This document shows, piece after piece, positions 1 through 8,018 of a stretch of 47,131 nt of DNA; within the stretch, counting starts at the first letter, position 1, and each line of letters opens with the position of its first letter. Origin of the DNA: Blastococcus saxobsidens (GTDB taxonomy: Bacteria; Actinomycetota; Actinomycetes; Mycobacteriales; Geodermatophilaceae). Both the position numbers and the translations under genes were made by a program. The stretch is taken from contig NZ_POQT01000038.1 of the NCBI RefSeq assembly GCF_002938435.1, forward strand, positions 1 through 47,131, in the 5' to 3' direction. Below the pieces are notes generated by a model, which saw only the letters and a program-made list of their open reading frames with translations, was not told the DNA's origin and ran no database searches.

Positions 1-1
1 G

Positions 2-334
2 GCCGGCCTGCGGCTGCGCGGGCTCATGGCGGTGGCGCCCCGCGACGGTGACCCCGCGCCCGCCTTCGCCCGGCTCGCGGCGCTCGCCGAGCGGGTGCGC
101 GCCGACCACCCGGAGGCCGACGCGCTGTCCGCGGGCATGAGCGGCGACCTCGAGGCGGCCGTCGCCGCCGGCGCCACGCTGGTGCGTGTCGGTACCGCGT
201 TGTTCGGTTCGCGCCCCCTACCCTGCGGTGAGTTCGAGGAACACCAGCCACGCGAGTCACAGCAGTCACACGGGGCGCATCCGAACCGGACCACCGGGGA
301 CGATGCGACGACCACGGTGCCGACGCGACGCTGA
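2..334 (+). CDS. YggS/PLPBP-family PLP-binding protein, C-terminal part (5' truncated)
   Basis: The frame is open from the window edge and encodes the last ~110 residues of a YggS (COG0325) pyridoxal-phosphate homeostasis protein. The family signatures RLRGLMAV, the [12 protein letters not shown] segment (normally SMGMSxDxxxAI) and the terminal [14 protein letters not shown] are visible. PLPBP proteins are cytosolic TIM barrels that buffer PLP. In Actinobacteria yggS lies directly upstream of sepF, as here. The family normally ends close to FGxR; this frame runs about 38 residues further into a His/Thr/Gln-rich tail without known similarity before its TGA at 332-334. The tail may be genuine or fortuitous read-through. 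Confidence 0.85.
   Translation, partial: AGLRLRGLMAVAPRDGDPAPAFARLAALAERVRADHPEADALSAGMSGDLEAAVAAGATLVRVGTALFGSRPLPCGEFEEHQPRESQQSHGAHPNRTTGDDATTTVPTRR
219..224 (+). promoter_or_regulatory. Possible -10 box for sepF
   Basis: TACCCT matches the actinobacterial -10 pattern TANNNT and lies inside the 3' end of the yggS frame. It would give sepF its own mRNA with a leader of ~130 nt. No clear -35 is visible, so this is weak. Confidence 0.25.
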
Positions 335-359
335 GGACGCCAGTAGAAGGGGAGGTCCG

Positions 360-1073
360 ATGGCTGGAGCCATGCGGAGGATGGGGATCTACCTGGGGCT
401 CGTCGAGGACGACGACACCCGGGCCTACGGCCGGTACGACTCCCGGGCGTCCGACGAGCTCGACGACCGCCGGTACGGCCGGTACGCCGACGAGCGCTAC
501 GACGACGCCTACAGCGACCGGCCCTACGCCGACGACGACTACCCTCGCGGCGGCTACGCCGAGGAGGAGCTCGCCCCGGCCGAGCCGGCCGTGCGCGACC
601 CCGAGCCGCTCGCGGTGCGCCGGGTCGCCCCGCGCACCCTGGGACTGGCTCCCAGCGGTGCGTCGTCGGGCCCGGTCGGTGGCCGCGTGGGCAGCCTGAG
701 CAGCGGCCCGGTGGCCGCGGCCGGTCTGGCCATGCGCGAGCCGGTGGCCGAGCCGGAGCCCGCGCCCGCCCCGGCGGCCGCGCCGGCGGCGAAGAACTAC
801 CGGATCACCACGCTGAACCCGCGCACCTACAACGAGGCGCGGACCATCGGTGAGCGGTTCCGGGACGGCATGCCGGTCATCATGAACCTGACCGAGATGG
901 ACGACGCCGACGCCAAGCGGCTCGTCGACTTCGCCGCCGGTCTGAGCTTCGGCCTGCGCGGTAGTATCGAGCGCGTCACGGCCAAGGTGTTCCTGCTCAG
1001 CCCGCAGGACGTCGCCGTCACCGCCGAGGACAAGGCGAAGATCCGCGAGGGCGGGTTCTCCGACAAGTCCTGA
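360..1073 (+). CDS. sepF: Cell division protein SepF
   Basis: SepF tethers FtsZ to the membrane and is the main FtsZ anchor in Actinobacteria, which lack FtsA. The ATG at 360 follows a strong AGAAGGGGAGG ribosome site and gives 237 aa. The N-terminus ([14 protein letters not shown]) fits the amphipathic membrane-binding helix. Residues ~15-145 form an acidic, Tyr/Asp/Arg-rich linker with two YGRY units, then a Pro/Ala-rich stretch. The C-terminal ~90 residues are the conserved SepF fold ([49 protein letters not shown]). The neighbours yggS, yggT and divIVA are the standard end of the division cluster. The linker is longer than in Bacillus SepF but usual for actinobacteria. Confidence 0.95.
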   Translation: MAGAMRRMGIYLGLVEDDDTRAYGRYDSRASDELDDRRYGRYADERYDDAYSDRPYADDDYPRGGYAEEELAPAEPAVRDPEPLAVRRVAPRTLGLAPSGASSGPVGGRVGSLSSGPVAAAGLAMREPVAEPEPAPAPAAAPAAKNYRITTLNPRTYNEARTIGERFRDGMPVIMNLTEMDDADAKRLVDFAAGLSFGLRGSIERVTAKVFLLSPQDVAVTAEDKAKIREGGFSDKS

Positions 1074-1136
1074 TCGGTGGCGGAGTCGTGACACCGGTGG
1101 AGGCGGCACCCGAGGTGCCCTGAACGAACGAGGACT

Positions 1137-1430
1137 GTGGCTCTCTTCTGGCAGATCGTCTCGTCGGTGCTGCTCGTCTTCCTCGTGCTGCTCTTCGCGC
1201 GGTTCGTCGTGGACTGGGTGATGGTGCTGGCGCGCAGCTGGCGTCCCTCCGGTCTCGTCGCCGCGGGGCTGGAGGTCGTGTACTCCACGACCGACCCGCC
1301 GCTCAAGGCGGTGCGCAAGGTCATCCCGCCGCTGAACCTGGGGTCGATCCGTCTGGACCTCGGGTTTATGGTGCTGCTGATCGCCGTGGTGCTCCTCCGG
1401 AGCATCACGACATCGCTGGCCGTCGCGTGA
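1137..1430 (+). CDS. YggT family membrane protein
   Basis: A 97-aa integral membrane protein of the YggT family (DUF167-adjacent, COG0762). A first transmembrane segment spans residues ~5-28, the central loop has the family-like sequence YSTTDPPLKAVRKVIPPL, and a second segment covers ~76-94. The GTG start at 1137 is preceded by a modest GAACGAGGA site. YggT proteins are membrane proteins of the division cluster with an unclear role, proposed to act in septum or envelope function or osmotic tolerance. Its place between sepF and divIVA is conserved in Actinobacteria. Confidence 0.9.
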   Translation: MALFWQIVSSVLLVFLVLLFARFVVDWVMVLARSWRPSGLVAAGLEVVYSTTDPPLKAVRKVIPPLNLGSIRLDLGFMVLLIAVVLLRSITTSLAVA

Positions 1431-1527
1431 TCGCTGAATCCCCCGGGACCCAGGACCGCACGACGCGCGGGGTACGGCCCCGCACGTCCGAGTTCCTTGC
1501 TCCCGCCGTCCGACCCGAGGTGACCCG

Positions 1528-2259
1528 ATGCCATTGACGCCTGCCGACGTGCACAACGTCGTGTTCAAGAAGCCGCCGATCGGCAAGCGGGGCTACGACG
1601 AGGACGAGGTCGACGCCTTCCTCGACGTCGTGGAGGCCGAGCTGGCCCGCTTGATCGAGGAGAACAACGAGCTGCGCGCCGGCGCCGGCCGGGCCGTTGC
1701 CCGCGCCGAGGAGCGGCCTGAGCCGCCTGCTCCCGCGCCCGCCCCCGTCGTCGCCGCGCCGCCACCGGTCCAGCAGCCCCGCGAGGACGACAGCGCCCGC
1801 GCCTCCCGGATGCTGGCCCTGGCCACCGAGACGGCCGACCGGTACGTCAACGAGGCCAAGACGCAGGCCGAGCAGATGCTCGGCAGCGCCAAGACCAACA
1901 GCGAGCGGCTCATGACCGAGGCGCGCGCCAAGAGCGAGCAGATGGTCACCGAGGCCAAGCACCGCGCGGACTCGATGATCGGTGACGCCCGCACCCGGGC
2001 CGAGACGGTGGAGCGCGAGGCCCGGGCCAAGGCCGCGGCTCTCGAGCAGGACGCCGAGCGCCGGCACGGCGAGGTCATGGGCACCCTCGAGGAGAAGCGC
2101 AACAGCCTCGACCGCAAGATCGAGGAGCTGCGCACCTTCGAGCGGGAGTACCGCACCCGCCTGCGCTCCTACCTGGAGTCGCACCTGCGCGACCTGGACA
2201 CCCGCGGCTCCGCCGAGCCGGCCGGCGCGGGCCGGCAGAACCAGCACGCGCCGGCCTGA
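1528..2259 (+). CDS. divIVA: DivIVA/Wag31 polar growth scaffold
   Basis: 243 aa. The N-terminal ~60 residues are the DivIVA membrane-curvature domain ([32 protein letters not shown]). A Pro/Ala-rich linker spans ~65-95, and a long Lys/Glu/Ala coiled coil covers ~100-225 with recurrent EAKxxAExM-type heptads. In actinobacteria Wag31/DivIVA assembles at cell poles and the septum and directs peptidoglycan synthesis. ATG 1528 follows GAGGTGACCCG, an acceptable ribosome site. It closes the division cluster and is followed by a strong hairpin. Length is close to mycobacterial Wag31 (~260 aa). Confidence 0.95.
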   Translation: MPLTPADVHNVVFKKPPIGKRGYDEDEVDAFLDVVEAELARLIEENNELRAGAGRAVARAEERPEPPAPAPAPVVAAPPPVQQPREDDSARASRMLALATETADRYVNEAKTQAEQMLGSAKTNSERLMTEARAKSEQMVTEAKHRADSMIGDARTRAETVEREARAKAAALEQDAERRHGEVMGTLEEKRNSLDRKIEELRTFEREYRTRLRSYLESHLRDLDTRGSAEPAGAGRQNQHAPA

Positions 2260-2300
2260 CGCCGGTCGGCAGCTGAGCACGGCCCCCGCCGAAGGGGGAT

Positions 2301-2338
2301 CGAGAGGGTCACCGGAGTCCGCTCCGGTGACCCTCTCG
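2301..2338 (+). terminator. Strong hairpin after divIVA
   Basis: A perfect 17-bp inverted repeat (2301-2317 with 2322-2338) with a 4-nt loop lies 41 nt after the divIVA stop. There is no long U tract, as is common in GC-rich actinobacteria. It most likely ends the sepF-yggT-divIVA transcript. Confidence 0.8.
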
Positions 2339-2392
2339 TCGTTCCCGCACCTCGCTGCACCGTCCGACGGGCGACTGCGCCGCCTCGCACCC

Positions 2393-2398
2393 TAAGGT
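2393..2398 (+). promoter_or_regulatory. -10 box of a probable leaderless gene
   Basis: TAAGGT lies 6 nt before the GTG at 2405, where no Shine-Dalgarno exists. This is the spacing expected if transcription starts at the start codon. Confidence 0.45.
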
Positions 2399-2404
2399 GC
2401 AGGC

Positions 2405-2986
2405 GTGATCCTCGGCGCCGGTCTGCTCGTGCTCGCGGGTCTCGGCCTGTTCGTGGCCGCACTCCTCACCGGCGTCGACGCGCTCTACTGGGCCTGCATC
2501 GCCGCCTGCGTGGCGGCCGCTGCCCTGCTGGTCGTCGCCCGCCGGGAGATCGCGGCGCGCGCCACGCCGTCCGGGTCGGCCGCCCGGGGTGCCGGGGGCC
2601 GGGACGACGTCGTGGACCCGGCGAGCCAGGGAGCGACGGTCGCCTCCGCCTCCGCCGCCGGTGCGCGGGGTGCCACGAACGCCGCCGCCGCGGACTCCCG
2701 CGCCCCCGAGCCCGCCCATGACCGCGCCGGAGCGGTCGTGCAGGACGAGGCCGATCCGGAGGTCGAGGAGGTGGAGGTCACCGACCTGCTGCTGGTCGTC
2801 GACCTCACCGACGAGGTGCTCGTCGTCGACGAGCACCCGCGCTACCACGTGGCGGGGTGCACCTGGGTCGGCCGGCGCGAGACGATCCCGATCCCGGTGG
2901 ACGAGGCCCGAACGGACGGGTTCACGCCGTGCGCGGTCTGCCGGCCCGATCGGACGCTCGCCGACCGGACCCGCTCCCGCCGTTAG
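2405..2986 (+). CDS. Membrane protein with C-terminal Ada-like zinc-binding motif
   Basis: 193 aa. Two N-terminal hydrophobic segments (residues ~2-20 and ~25-45) are followed by a low-complexity Ala/Arg/Asp linker (~50-120). The C-terminus has a compact pattern H-x3-C ... GFTPCAVC (residues ~150-180). This HxxxC-n-PCxxC arrangement resembles the metal-binding motif of Ada-type and nuclease-associated zinc modules. The sequence before it, LLLVVDLTDEVLVVD, looks like a beta hairpin. Function unknown. The gene is convergent with ileS and their stop codons overlap (TAG 2984-2986 against ileS TAA at 2983-2985). GTG 2405 is chosen because a TANNNT box sits 6 nt upstream. Confidence 0.75.
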   Translation: MILGAGLLVLAGLGLFVAALLTGVDALYWACIAACVAAAALLVVARREIAARATPSGSAARGAGGRDDVVDPASQGATVASASAAGARGATNAAAADSRAPEPAHDRAGAVVQDEADPEVEEVEVTDLLLVVDLTDEVLVVDEHPRYHVAGCTWVGRRETIPIPVDEARTDGFTPCAVCRPDRTLADRTRSRR

Positions 2987-5900
2987 GCCTTCGCCACCCA
3001 GAACCGGGAGCCCTCGGGCCCTTCGACGCCGTCGCCGGTGCCCGTGGTGCCCGGGTGCACGGCCACGGCCAGCACCTCACCGGCCAGCTGCTCGGCGTGC
3101 TCGTCGAGGGCCTGCGCGAGGCGGCCGTCGGCCGTCCAGCGCAGCTCGATCCGGTCGCTGACCTCCAGGCCGGAGTTCTTGCGCGCCTCCTGCACCAGGC
3201 GGACGACCTCGCGCACCAACCCGGCGCGCTCGAGTGCCGGGGTGAGCGTCAGGTCCAGCGCCACGGTGAGACCGCCGGTGCTGGCCACCGTCCACCCCTC
3301 GCGCGGCGTCTCGGTCACGATCAGTTCCCCGTCCTCCAGTGCGACCGGCGCGCCGTCGACCTCGACGGTCGCCGTCCCGGCCCGGTAGTCGGCAACGAGG
3401 GCCGGGGCGTCGGCGGCCGCGACGGCCTGGGCCACCGCCTGGACCTGCTTGCCCAGCCGGCGGCCGACCGCGCGGAAGTCGATCTTCACGCTGACGTCGA
3501 CCAGCTCGCCGCCCACGGCGGCCAGCTCCAGGACCTCCGCCACGTTCAGCTCGTCGGCCACCTCGGCGACCAGGTCGCGGGGGAGCGCCGACCAGCCCGG
3601 CGCGGCGACGACGGCGCTGGCCAGCGGCTGGCGGGTGCGCACCTTGGCGGAGGTGCGGGCCGAGCGGCCCAGCTCCACCAGCCGGCGGACGAGCGTCATC
3701 TGCTCGACCAGCGTGTCGTCCAGGGCATCGGCGTCCACCTCGGGCCAGGAGGCGAGGTGGACGGAGTCGACCGCGTCGGCCCGCCCGGGCACGACGGCGC
3801 GCACCCACACCTCGTCGGTGACGAACGGTGTGAACGGCGCCATGAGGCGGGTCAGCCCGTCGAGCACCTCGTGCAGCGTGCCCAGGGCGGCGGGGTCGCC
3901 GTCCCAGAAGCGGCGGCGGGAGCGGCGGACGTACCAGTTGGAGAGGTCGTCGACGAACGCGGCGAGCAGCCGGCCGGCGCCCTGGGTGTCGAACTCCTCC
4001 AGCGCCGCGGTGACGTCCCGGGTGACCGCGGCCAGCTCGGCCAGCGCCCACCGGTCGAGCAGCGGTCGGTCGGCGCGCGCCGGCGCGGGAGCCGAGGCCG
4101 GGTCCCAGCCGTTGGTCTCGGCGTACAGGGTGAAGAAGCTCGCGGTGTTCCAGTAGGTGAGCAACACCTTGCGGACCACCTCGGACAGCGTCTCGTGGCC
4201 CACCCTGCGGGCCGACCACGGCGAGCCGCCGGCGAGCATGAACCAGCGGACGGCGTCGGCGCCGTGCCGGTCCATCAGCGGGATGGGCTCCAGGATGTTG
4301 CCCAGGTGCTTGCTCATCTTGCGGCCGTCCTCGGCCAGGATGTGGCCCAGGCACAGCACGTTCTCGTAGGAGCTCTGCTCGAACACCAGGGTGCCGACGG
4401 CCATGAGCGAGTAGAACCAGCCGCGGGTCTGGTCGATCGCCTCGGCGATGAACTGCGCCGGGTAGGCGGCCTCGAACTGCTCCTGGTTGCGGTAGGGCGC
4501 GCCCCACTGGGCGAACGGCATCGAGCCGGAGTCGTACCAGGCGTCGATGACCTGCGGCACGCGCCGGTAGGTGCCGTCGGTGCCGGGCAGCGTGAAGGTG
4601 ATCTCGTCGATGAACGGCCGGTGCGGGTCGAGGTCGGACAGGTCCCGGCCGGTCAGCTGCGAGAGCTCGGCGAGCGAGCCGACGACGACCATCTGCTTCG
4701 GGTCGGCGTCGTTGCGCCACACCGGCAGCGGGGTGCCCCAGTACCGGTCGCGCGACAGCGCCCAGTCGACGTTGTTGTCCAGCCAGTCGCCGTAGCGGCC
4801 GGTCTTGATGCTCTCGGGGAACCAGTTCGTCTTCTCGTTCTCCGCGAGCAGCTGGTCCTTGATCGCGCTGGTGCGGATGTACCAGGACGGCTGGGCGTAG
4901 TACATGAGCGGCGTGTGGCAGCGCCAGCAATGCGGGTAGCTGTGCTCGTACCGGATCTCGCGGAACAGCACGCCGCGCGCCTTCAGGTCCTCGACCAGCC
5001 CGGCGTCGGCGGCCTTGAAGAAATGCCCGCCGACCAGCGGCACCTCGGGCAGGAAGTGGCCGGTCGCGTCGATCGGGTTCACGACGGGCAGGCCGTAGCC
5101 CCGGCACACGACGAGGTCGTCGGCGCCGAACGCGGGGGACTGGTGCACCAGGCCGGTGCCGTCGTCGGTCGTGACGTACTCGGCCAGGACGACGAAGTGG
5201 GCGTCGACCTGCTGACCGTCGGGGCCCGCGGGGAAGTCGACCAGCTCGAAGGGCCGCTGGTAGTGGGTGCGCTCCCAGTCCCGGCCGGGTGCCCGGCCGA
5301 GCACCTCGGCCTCCTCGCCGAGGACGGCGGCCAGCAGCGGCTCGGCGACCACGACGGGTACGTCGTCGGAGCCGGCGGCGCGGGCGACGACGTAGGGCAC
5401 CTCGGGGTGCACGGCGACGGCGGTGTTGCTGGGCAGCGTCCACGGCGTCGTCGTCCAGACCAGCAGGTCGGCCCTGCCCGCCCACTCGCCGTCGACGATC
5501 GGCAGGCGCACGTAGACCGAGGGGTCGGTGATCGTCTCGTACCCCTGGGCGACCTCGTGGTCGGAGAGGCCGGTGCCGCAGCGCGGGCAGTAGGGCGCGA
5601 CGCGGTGGTCCTCGACCAGCAGGCCCTTGCCGTGCACCTGCTTGAGGGACCACCAGACGCTCTCGATGTAGGACGGGTCCATCGTCCAGTAGGCCTGGGA
5701 GAAGTCGACCCAGTAGCCCATCCGGCGGGTGAGGTCGGCGAAGTCGGCGACGTGCTTCTCCACCGACTCGCGGCACCGGGCGTTGAACTCCGCGATGCCG
5801 TAGCGCTCGATGTCGGGCTTGCCGGCGAAGCCCAGCTGCTGCTCGACGGCGATCTCGACGGGCAGGCCGTGGCAGTCCCAGCCGGCGCGGCGGGGCACGT

Positions 5901-6150
5901 GCCAGCCCTGCATCGTCTTGAACCGGGGGAAGACGTCCTTGAACGCCCGGGCCTCGATGTGGTGGGTGCCGGGGCGGCCGTTGGCGGTCGGCGGGCCCTC
6001 GTAGACGTTCCACTGCGGCCGGCCCTGCGAGGCCTCCAGCGACCGGTCGAAGACCTTCTCGCTCTCCCAGCGCTCCAGGATGCGGTGCTCGAGTTCGGGG
6101 AGGTCGACCTGCGGGGGCAGCGCGGCGAAGGGACCGGTGGGGGCGCTCAC
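2983..6150 (-). CDS. ileS: Isoleucyl-tRNA synthetase, IleRS2-like with GxHH signature
   Basis: Charges tRNA-Ile with isoleucine. The GTG at 6150 gives 1055 aa and has GGGGAG about 10 nt upstream; an in-frame ATG at 6159-6157 sits only 1 nt from that site and is less likely. Visible parts are: Rossmann N-half with NVYEGPPTANG, CP1 editing domain with WTTTPWTLPSNTAVAVHP, zinc-like Cys pairs (YCPRCG, HCWRCH), KMSKH at residues 611-615, and a C-terminal anticodon-binding region ending FWVAKA. The class I HxGH motif is replaced by G61-T62-H63-H64, a GxHH swap reported for mupirocin hyper-resistant IleRS2 enzymes. Divergent from the antiporter gene, with ~95 bp between them and no room for a T-box leader. 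Confidence 0.95.
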   Translation of the reverse strand: MSAPTGPFAALPPQVDLPELEHRILERWESEKVFDRSLEASQGRPQWNVYEGPPTANGRPGTHHIEARAFKDVFPRFKTMQGWHVPRRAGWDCHGLPVEIAVEQQLGFAGKPDIERYGIAEFNARCRESVEKHVADFADLTRRMGYWVDFSQAYWTMDPSYIESVWWSLKQVHGKGLLVEDHRVAPYCPRCGTGLSDHEVAQGYETITDPSVYVRLPIVDGEWAGRADLLVWTTTPWTLPSNTAVAVHPEVPYVVARAAGSDDVPVVVAEPLLAAVLGEEAEVLGRAPGRDWERTHYQRPFELVDFPAGPDGQQVDAHFVVLAEYVTTDDGTGLVHQSPAFGADDLVVCRGYGLPVVNPIDATGHFLPEVPLVGGHFFKAADAGLVEDLKARGVLFREIRYEHSYPHCWRCHTPLMYYAQPSWYIRTSAIKDQLLAENEKTNWFPESIKTGRYGDWLDNNVDWALSRDRYWGTPLPVWRNDADPKQMVVVGSLAELSQLTGRDLSDLDPHRPFIDEITFTLPGTDGTYRRVPQVIDAWYDSGSMPFAQWGAPYRNQEQFEAAYPAQFIAEAIDQTRGWFYSLMAVGTLVFEQSSYENVLCLGHILAEDGRKMSKHLGNILEPIPLMDRHGADAVRWFMLAGGSPWSARRVGHETLSEVVRKVLLTYWNTASFFTLYAETNGWDPASAPAPARADRPLLDRWALAELAAVTRDVTAALEEFDTQGAGRLLAAFVDDLSNWYVRRSRRRFWDGDPAALGTLHEVLDGLTRLMAPFTPFVTDEVWVRAVVPGRADAVDSVHLASWPEVDADALDDTLVEQMTLVRRLVELGRSARTSAKVRTRQPLASAVVAAPGWSALPRDLVAEVADELNVAEVLELAAVGGELVDVSVKIDFRAVGRRLGKQVQAVAQAVAAADAPALVADYRAGTATVEVDGAPVALEDGELIVTETPREGWTVASTGGLTVALDLTLTPALERAGLVREVVRLVQEARKNSGLEVSDRIELRWTADGRLAQALDEHAEQLAGEVLAVAVHPGTTGTGDGVEGPEGSRFWVAKA

Positions 6151-6246
6151 GCACGCCATTCTCCCCGAACCGGCAAACGGGTTCGCCGGTGCGTCCCCCT
6201 CGGCCCGCGAGCCGGTACGGGAGACTCCCCCCATGGAGGGCGGGCG

Positions 6247-7758
6247 GTGAACACGACGGTCACGGTCGCCCTCGCCATCGGGGCGGGCGTGGTCCTGCTC
6301 GCGGCGATCGCGCTGCGGCTGGCGGACAAGCTCGGCCTGCCCAGCCTCCTGCTCTACCTGGCCATCGGGGTGCTCCTGGGGGAGAGCGGCCTGGGTGTGG
6401 AGTTCGAGGACTACTGGCTGGCGCAGACGCTCGGTGTCGCCGCGCTCCTGGTGATCCTCGCCGAGGGTGGGCTCACCACCCGCTGGGCCGACGTCCGCCG
6501 CGCACTCGGGCCCGGGCTGAGCCTGGCGACCGTCGGCGTCATGGTCAGCATCGGCGTCACCGGGGCGGTGACCGTCTGGCTGCTGGGCTGGACCTGGGGG
6601 TTCGCGCTCCTGGTGGCGGCGGTCATCAGCTCGACCGACGCCGCCGCCGTGTTCGCCACCCTCCGCCGGCTGCCGCTGCCCCGGCGCCTGGCCGCCTCCT
6701 TGGAGACCGAGAGCGGCCTGAACGACGCCCCGGTCATCCTGCTCGTCGTCGTGCTCTCCGACGTGCTCACCGGTGAGGCCTCGGGGCCGTACTGGCTCGT
6801 GCCCGTGGTGGTCGTGGCCGAGCTGGTCGGGGGAGCGGCGCTGGGTCTGGCAGTCGGCTTCGGTGGCGCGGAGCTGCTCCGCCGGGTCGCGCTGCCGCTG
6901 TCGGGCTTCTACCCGCTGGCCACCCTGGCGCTGTGCGTGCTGGCCTTCGCCGGCGCCGACCTGCTGCACGCCTCCGGTTTCGTGGCCGTCTACCTGTGCG
7001 GGCTGGTGCTCGGCAACGCCACGCTGCCGCACCGCTCGGCCAGCATCGGGTTCGCCGAGGGCATGGCCTCGCTCGCCCAGATCGGTCTGTTCGTGATGCT
7101 GGGGCTGCTGGTGTCGCCGTCCCGGCTGCCCGACGCCGTCGGCCCGGCGCTGGTGGTGGGCGGTGCGCTGCTGCTGCTGGCCCGGCCGCTGTCGGTGCTG
7201 GCCAGCCTCGTGTGGTTCCGCTTCCCGGCCCGCCAGCAGGCGTTCATCGCCTGGGCCGGGCTGCGCGGCGCCGTCCCGATCGTCGTCGCCACCTTTCCGC
7301 TGACCGCCCGGGTCCCCGGTGCCACGACGGTGTTCGACACGGTGTTCGTGCTGGTGCTCGTCTTCACGCTGGTGCAGGGCTGGTCGCTGCCCTGGGTGGC
7401 CCGGCGGCTGGGCATCGCCGCGCCGCTGGCCCCGCGGGAGATCCAGGTGGAGGCCGCGCCGCTGGAGGAGCTGGACGCCGAGCTCATGCAGATGACCGTG
7501 CCGGCCGGATCACGGCTGCACGGCGTCTACCTCCCCGAGCTGCGGCTGCCCGAGGACGCCGCGGTCGTGCTGATCGTGCGCGACGGCCGGTCCTTCGTGC
7601 CCGACGAGACGACGCGGCTCATGCGCGGGGACCAGGCGCTGCTGGTGTCGGCCCGGCGCTCCCGCCCCGAGGCCGAGCGCCGGCTGCGCGCCGTCAGCCG
7701 CGCCGGCCGACTGGCCATGTGGCGCGGCGAGACCGGCCGCCCCGACGACGAGGACTAG
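6247..7758 (+). CDS. CPA1-family K+(Na+)/H+ antiporter with C-terminal RCK_C domain
   Basis: 503 aa from GTG 6247, preceded by GGAGGGCGG. About 12-13 hydrophobic segments fill residues 5-400, with Na/H-exchanger features: AEGGL, SSTDAAAVFATLRR, the ESGLNDAPVILL segment (the acidic ion-binding ND region) and WAGLRGAVPIVVATFP. Residues ~405-490 form a cytosolic TrkA-C/RCK_C domain ([40 protein letters not shown]), which in this class senses nucleotides or ligands. The layout matches the NhaP2/CvrA group of potassium/proton antiporters. Monocistronic by appearance; it and the sugar transporter lie between ileS and lspA, which are often close together in related genomes. Confidence 0.88.
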   Translation: MNTTVTVALAIGAGVVLLAAIALRLADKLGLPSLLLYLAIGVLLGESGLGVEFEDYWLAQTLGVAALLVILAEGGLTTRWADVRRALGPGLSLATVGVMVSIGVTGAVTVWLLGWTWGFALLVAAVISSTDAAAVFATLRRLPLPRRLAASLETESGLNDAPVILLVVVLSDVLTGEASGPYWLVPVVVVAELVGGAALGLAVGFGGAELLRRVALPLSGFYPLATLALCVLAFAGADLLHASGFVAVYLCGLVLGNATLPHRSASIGFAEGMASLAQIGLFVMLGLLVSPSRLPDAVGPALVVGGALLLLARPLSVLASLVWFRFPARQQAFIAWAGLRGAVPIVVATFPLTARVPGATTVFDTVFVLVLVFTLVQGWSLPWVARRLGIAAPLAPREIQVEAAPLEELDAELMQMTVPAGSRLHGVYLPELRLPEDAAVVLIVRDGRSFVPDETTRLMRGDQALLVSARRSRPEAERRLRAVSRAGRLAMWRGETGRPDDED

Positions 7759-8018
7759 CTCCCGCGCGACGTGTCCTGGCTGCCCTCGGACTGGTACGGC
7801 GATCCGGACTCCGTCCCGTACTGAGACAGGGGGCGGGCGCTGTCCCGGAACCCGACATTCCCCGGTCGCGGCTGTCCGCTGGAGGGGTAACGCCTCCGCC
7901 CGCAGGCGGTCGGGCGCCGCGACGACGCGCCCTGCAGGCGGCGGCGCTCGTCCCGTGGCATCGTGACCACACCGGCACCGGGCGGCGGTCGCCGTGCCGG
8001 GACCCATGGAGCGACACC
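7759..8018. other. Intergenic region without a recognisable gene
   Basis: 260 bp between the antiporter and the DUF4032 gene. It contains several short GC-rich inverted repeats (ACAG...CTGT near 7824-7843, and CGCCT...AGGCG near 7891-7908) that could act as terminators. No open frame here has convincing coding character, and I see no clear promoter hexamers. Confidence 0.5.

Noticed and set aside
6157-6159. ATG at 6159 as ileS start
   Set aside because: The GGGGAG site is only 1 nt from it, whereas the GTG at 6150 has proper spacing.
6160-6246. A T-box riboswitch upstream of ileS, as in some actinobacterial ileS genes
   Set aside because: Only ~95 bp separate ileS from the divergent antiporter gene and no T-box or specifier structure is visible.
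2983-7758. Very long open frames on both strands across ileS and the antiporter gene
   Set aside because: Extensions beyond the chosen starts are shadows produced by high GC; they lie antisense to clear genes and match no family.
7755-7862. Minus-strand reading ending LSQYGTESGSPYQSEGSQ... that looks like a natural protein tail
   Set aside because: No start codon or upstream coding sequence supports it; the same strand upstream is antisense to the DUF4032 gene.
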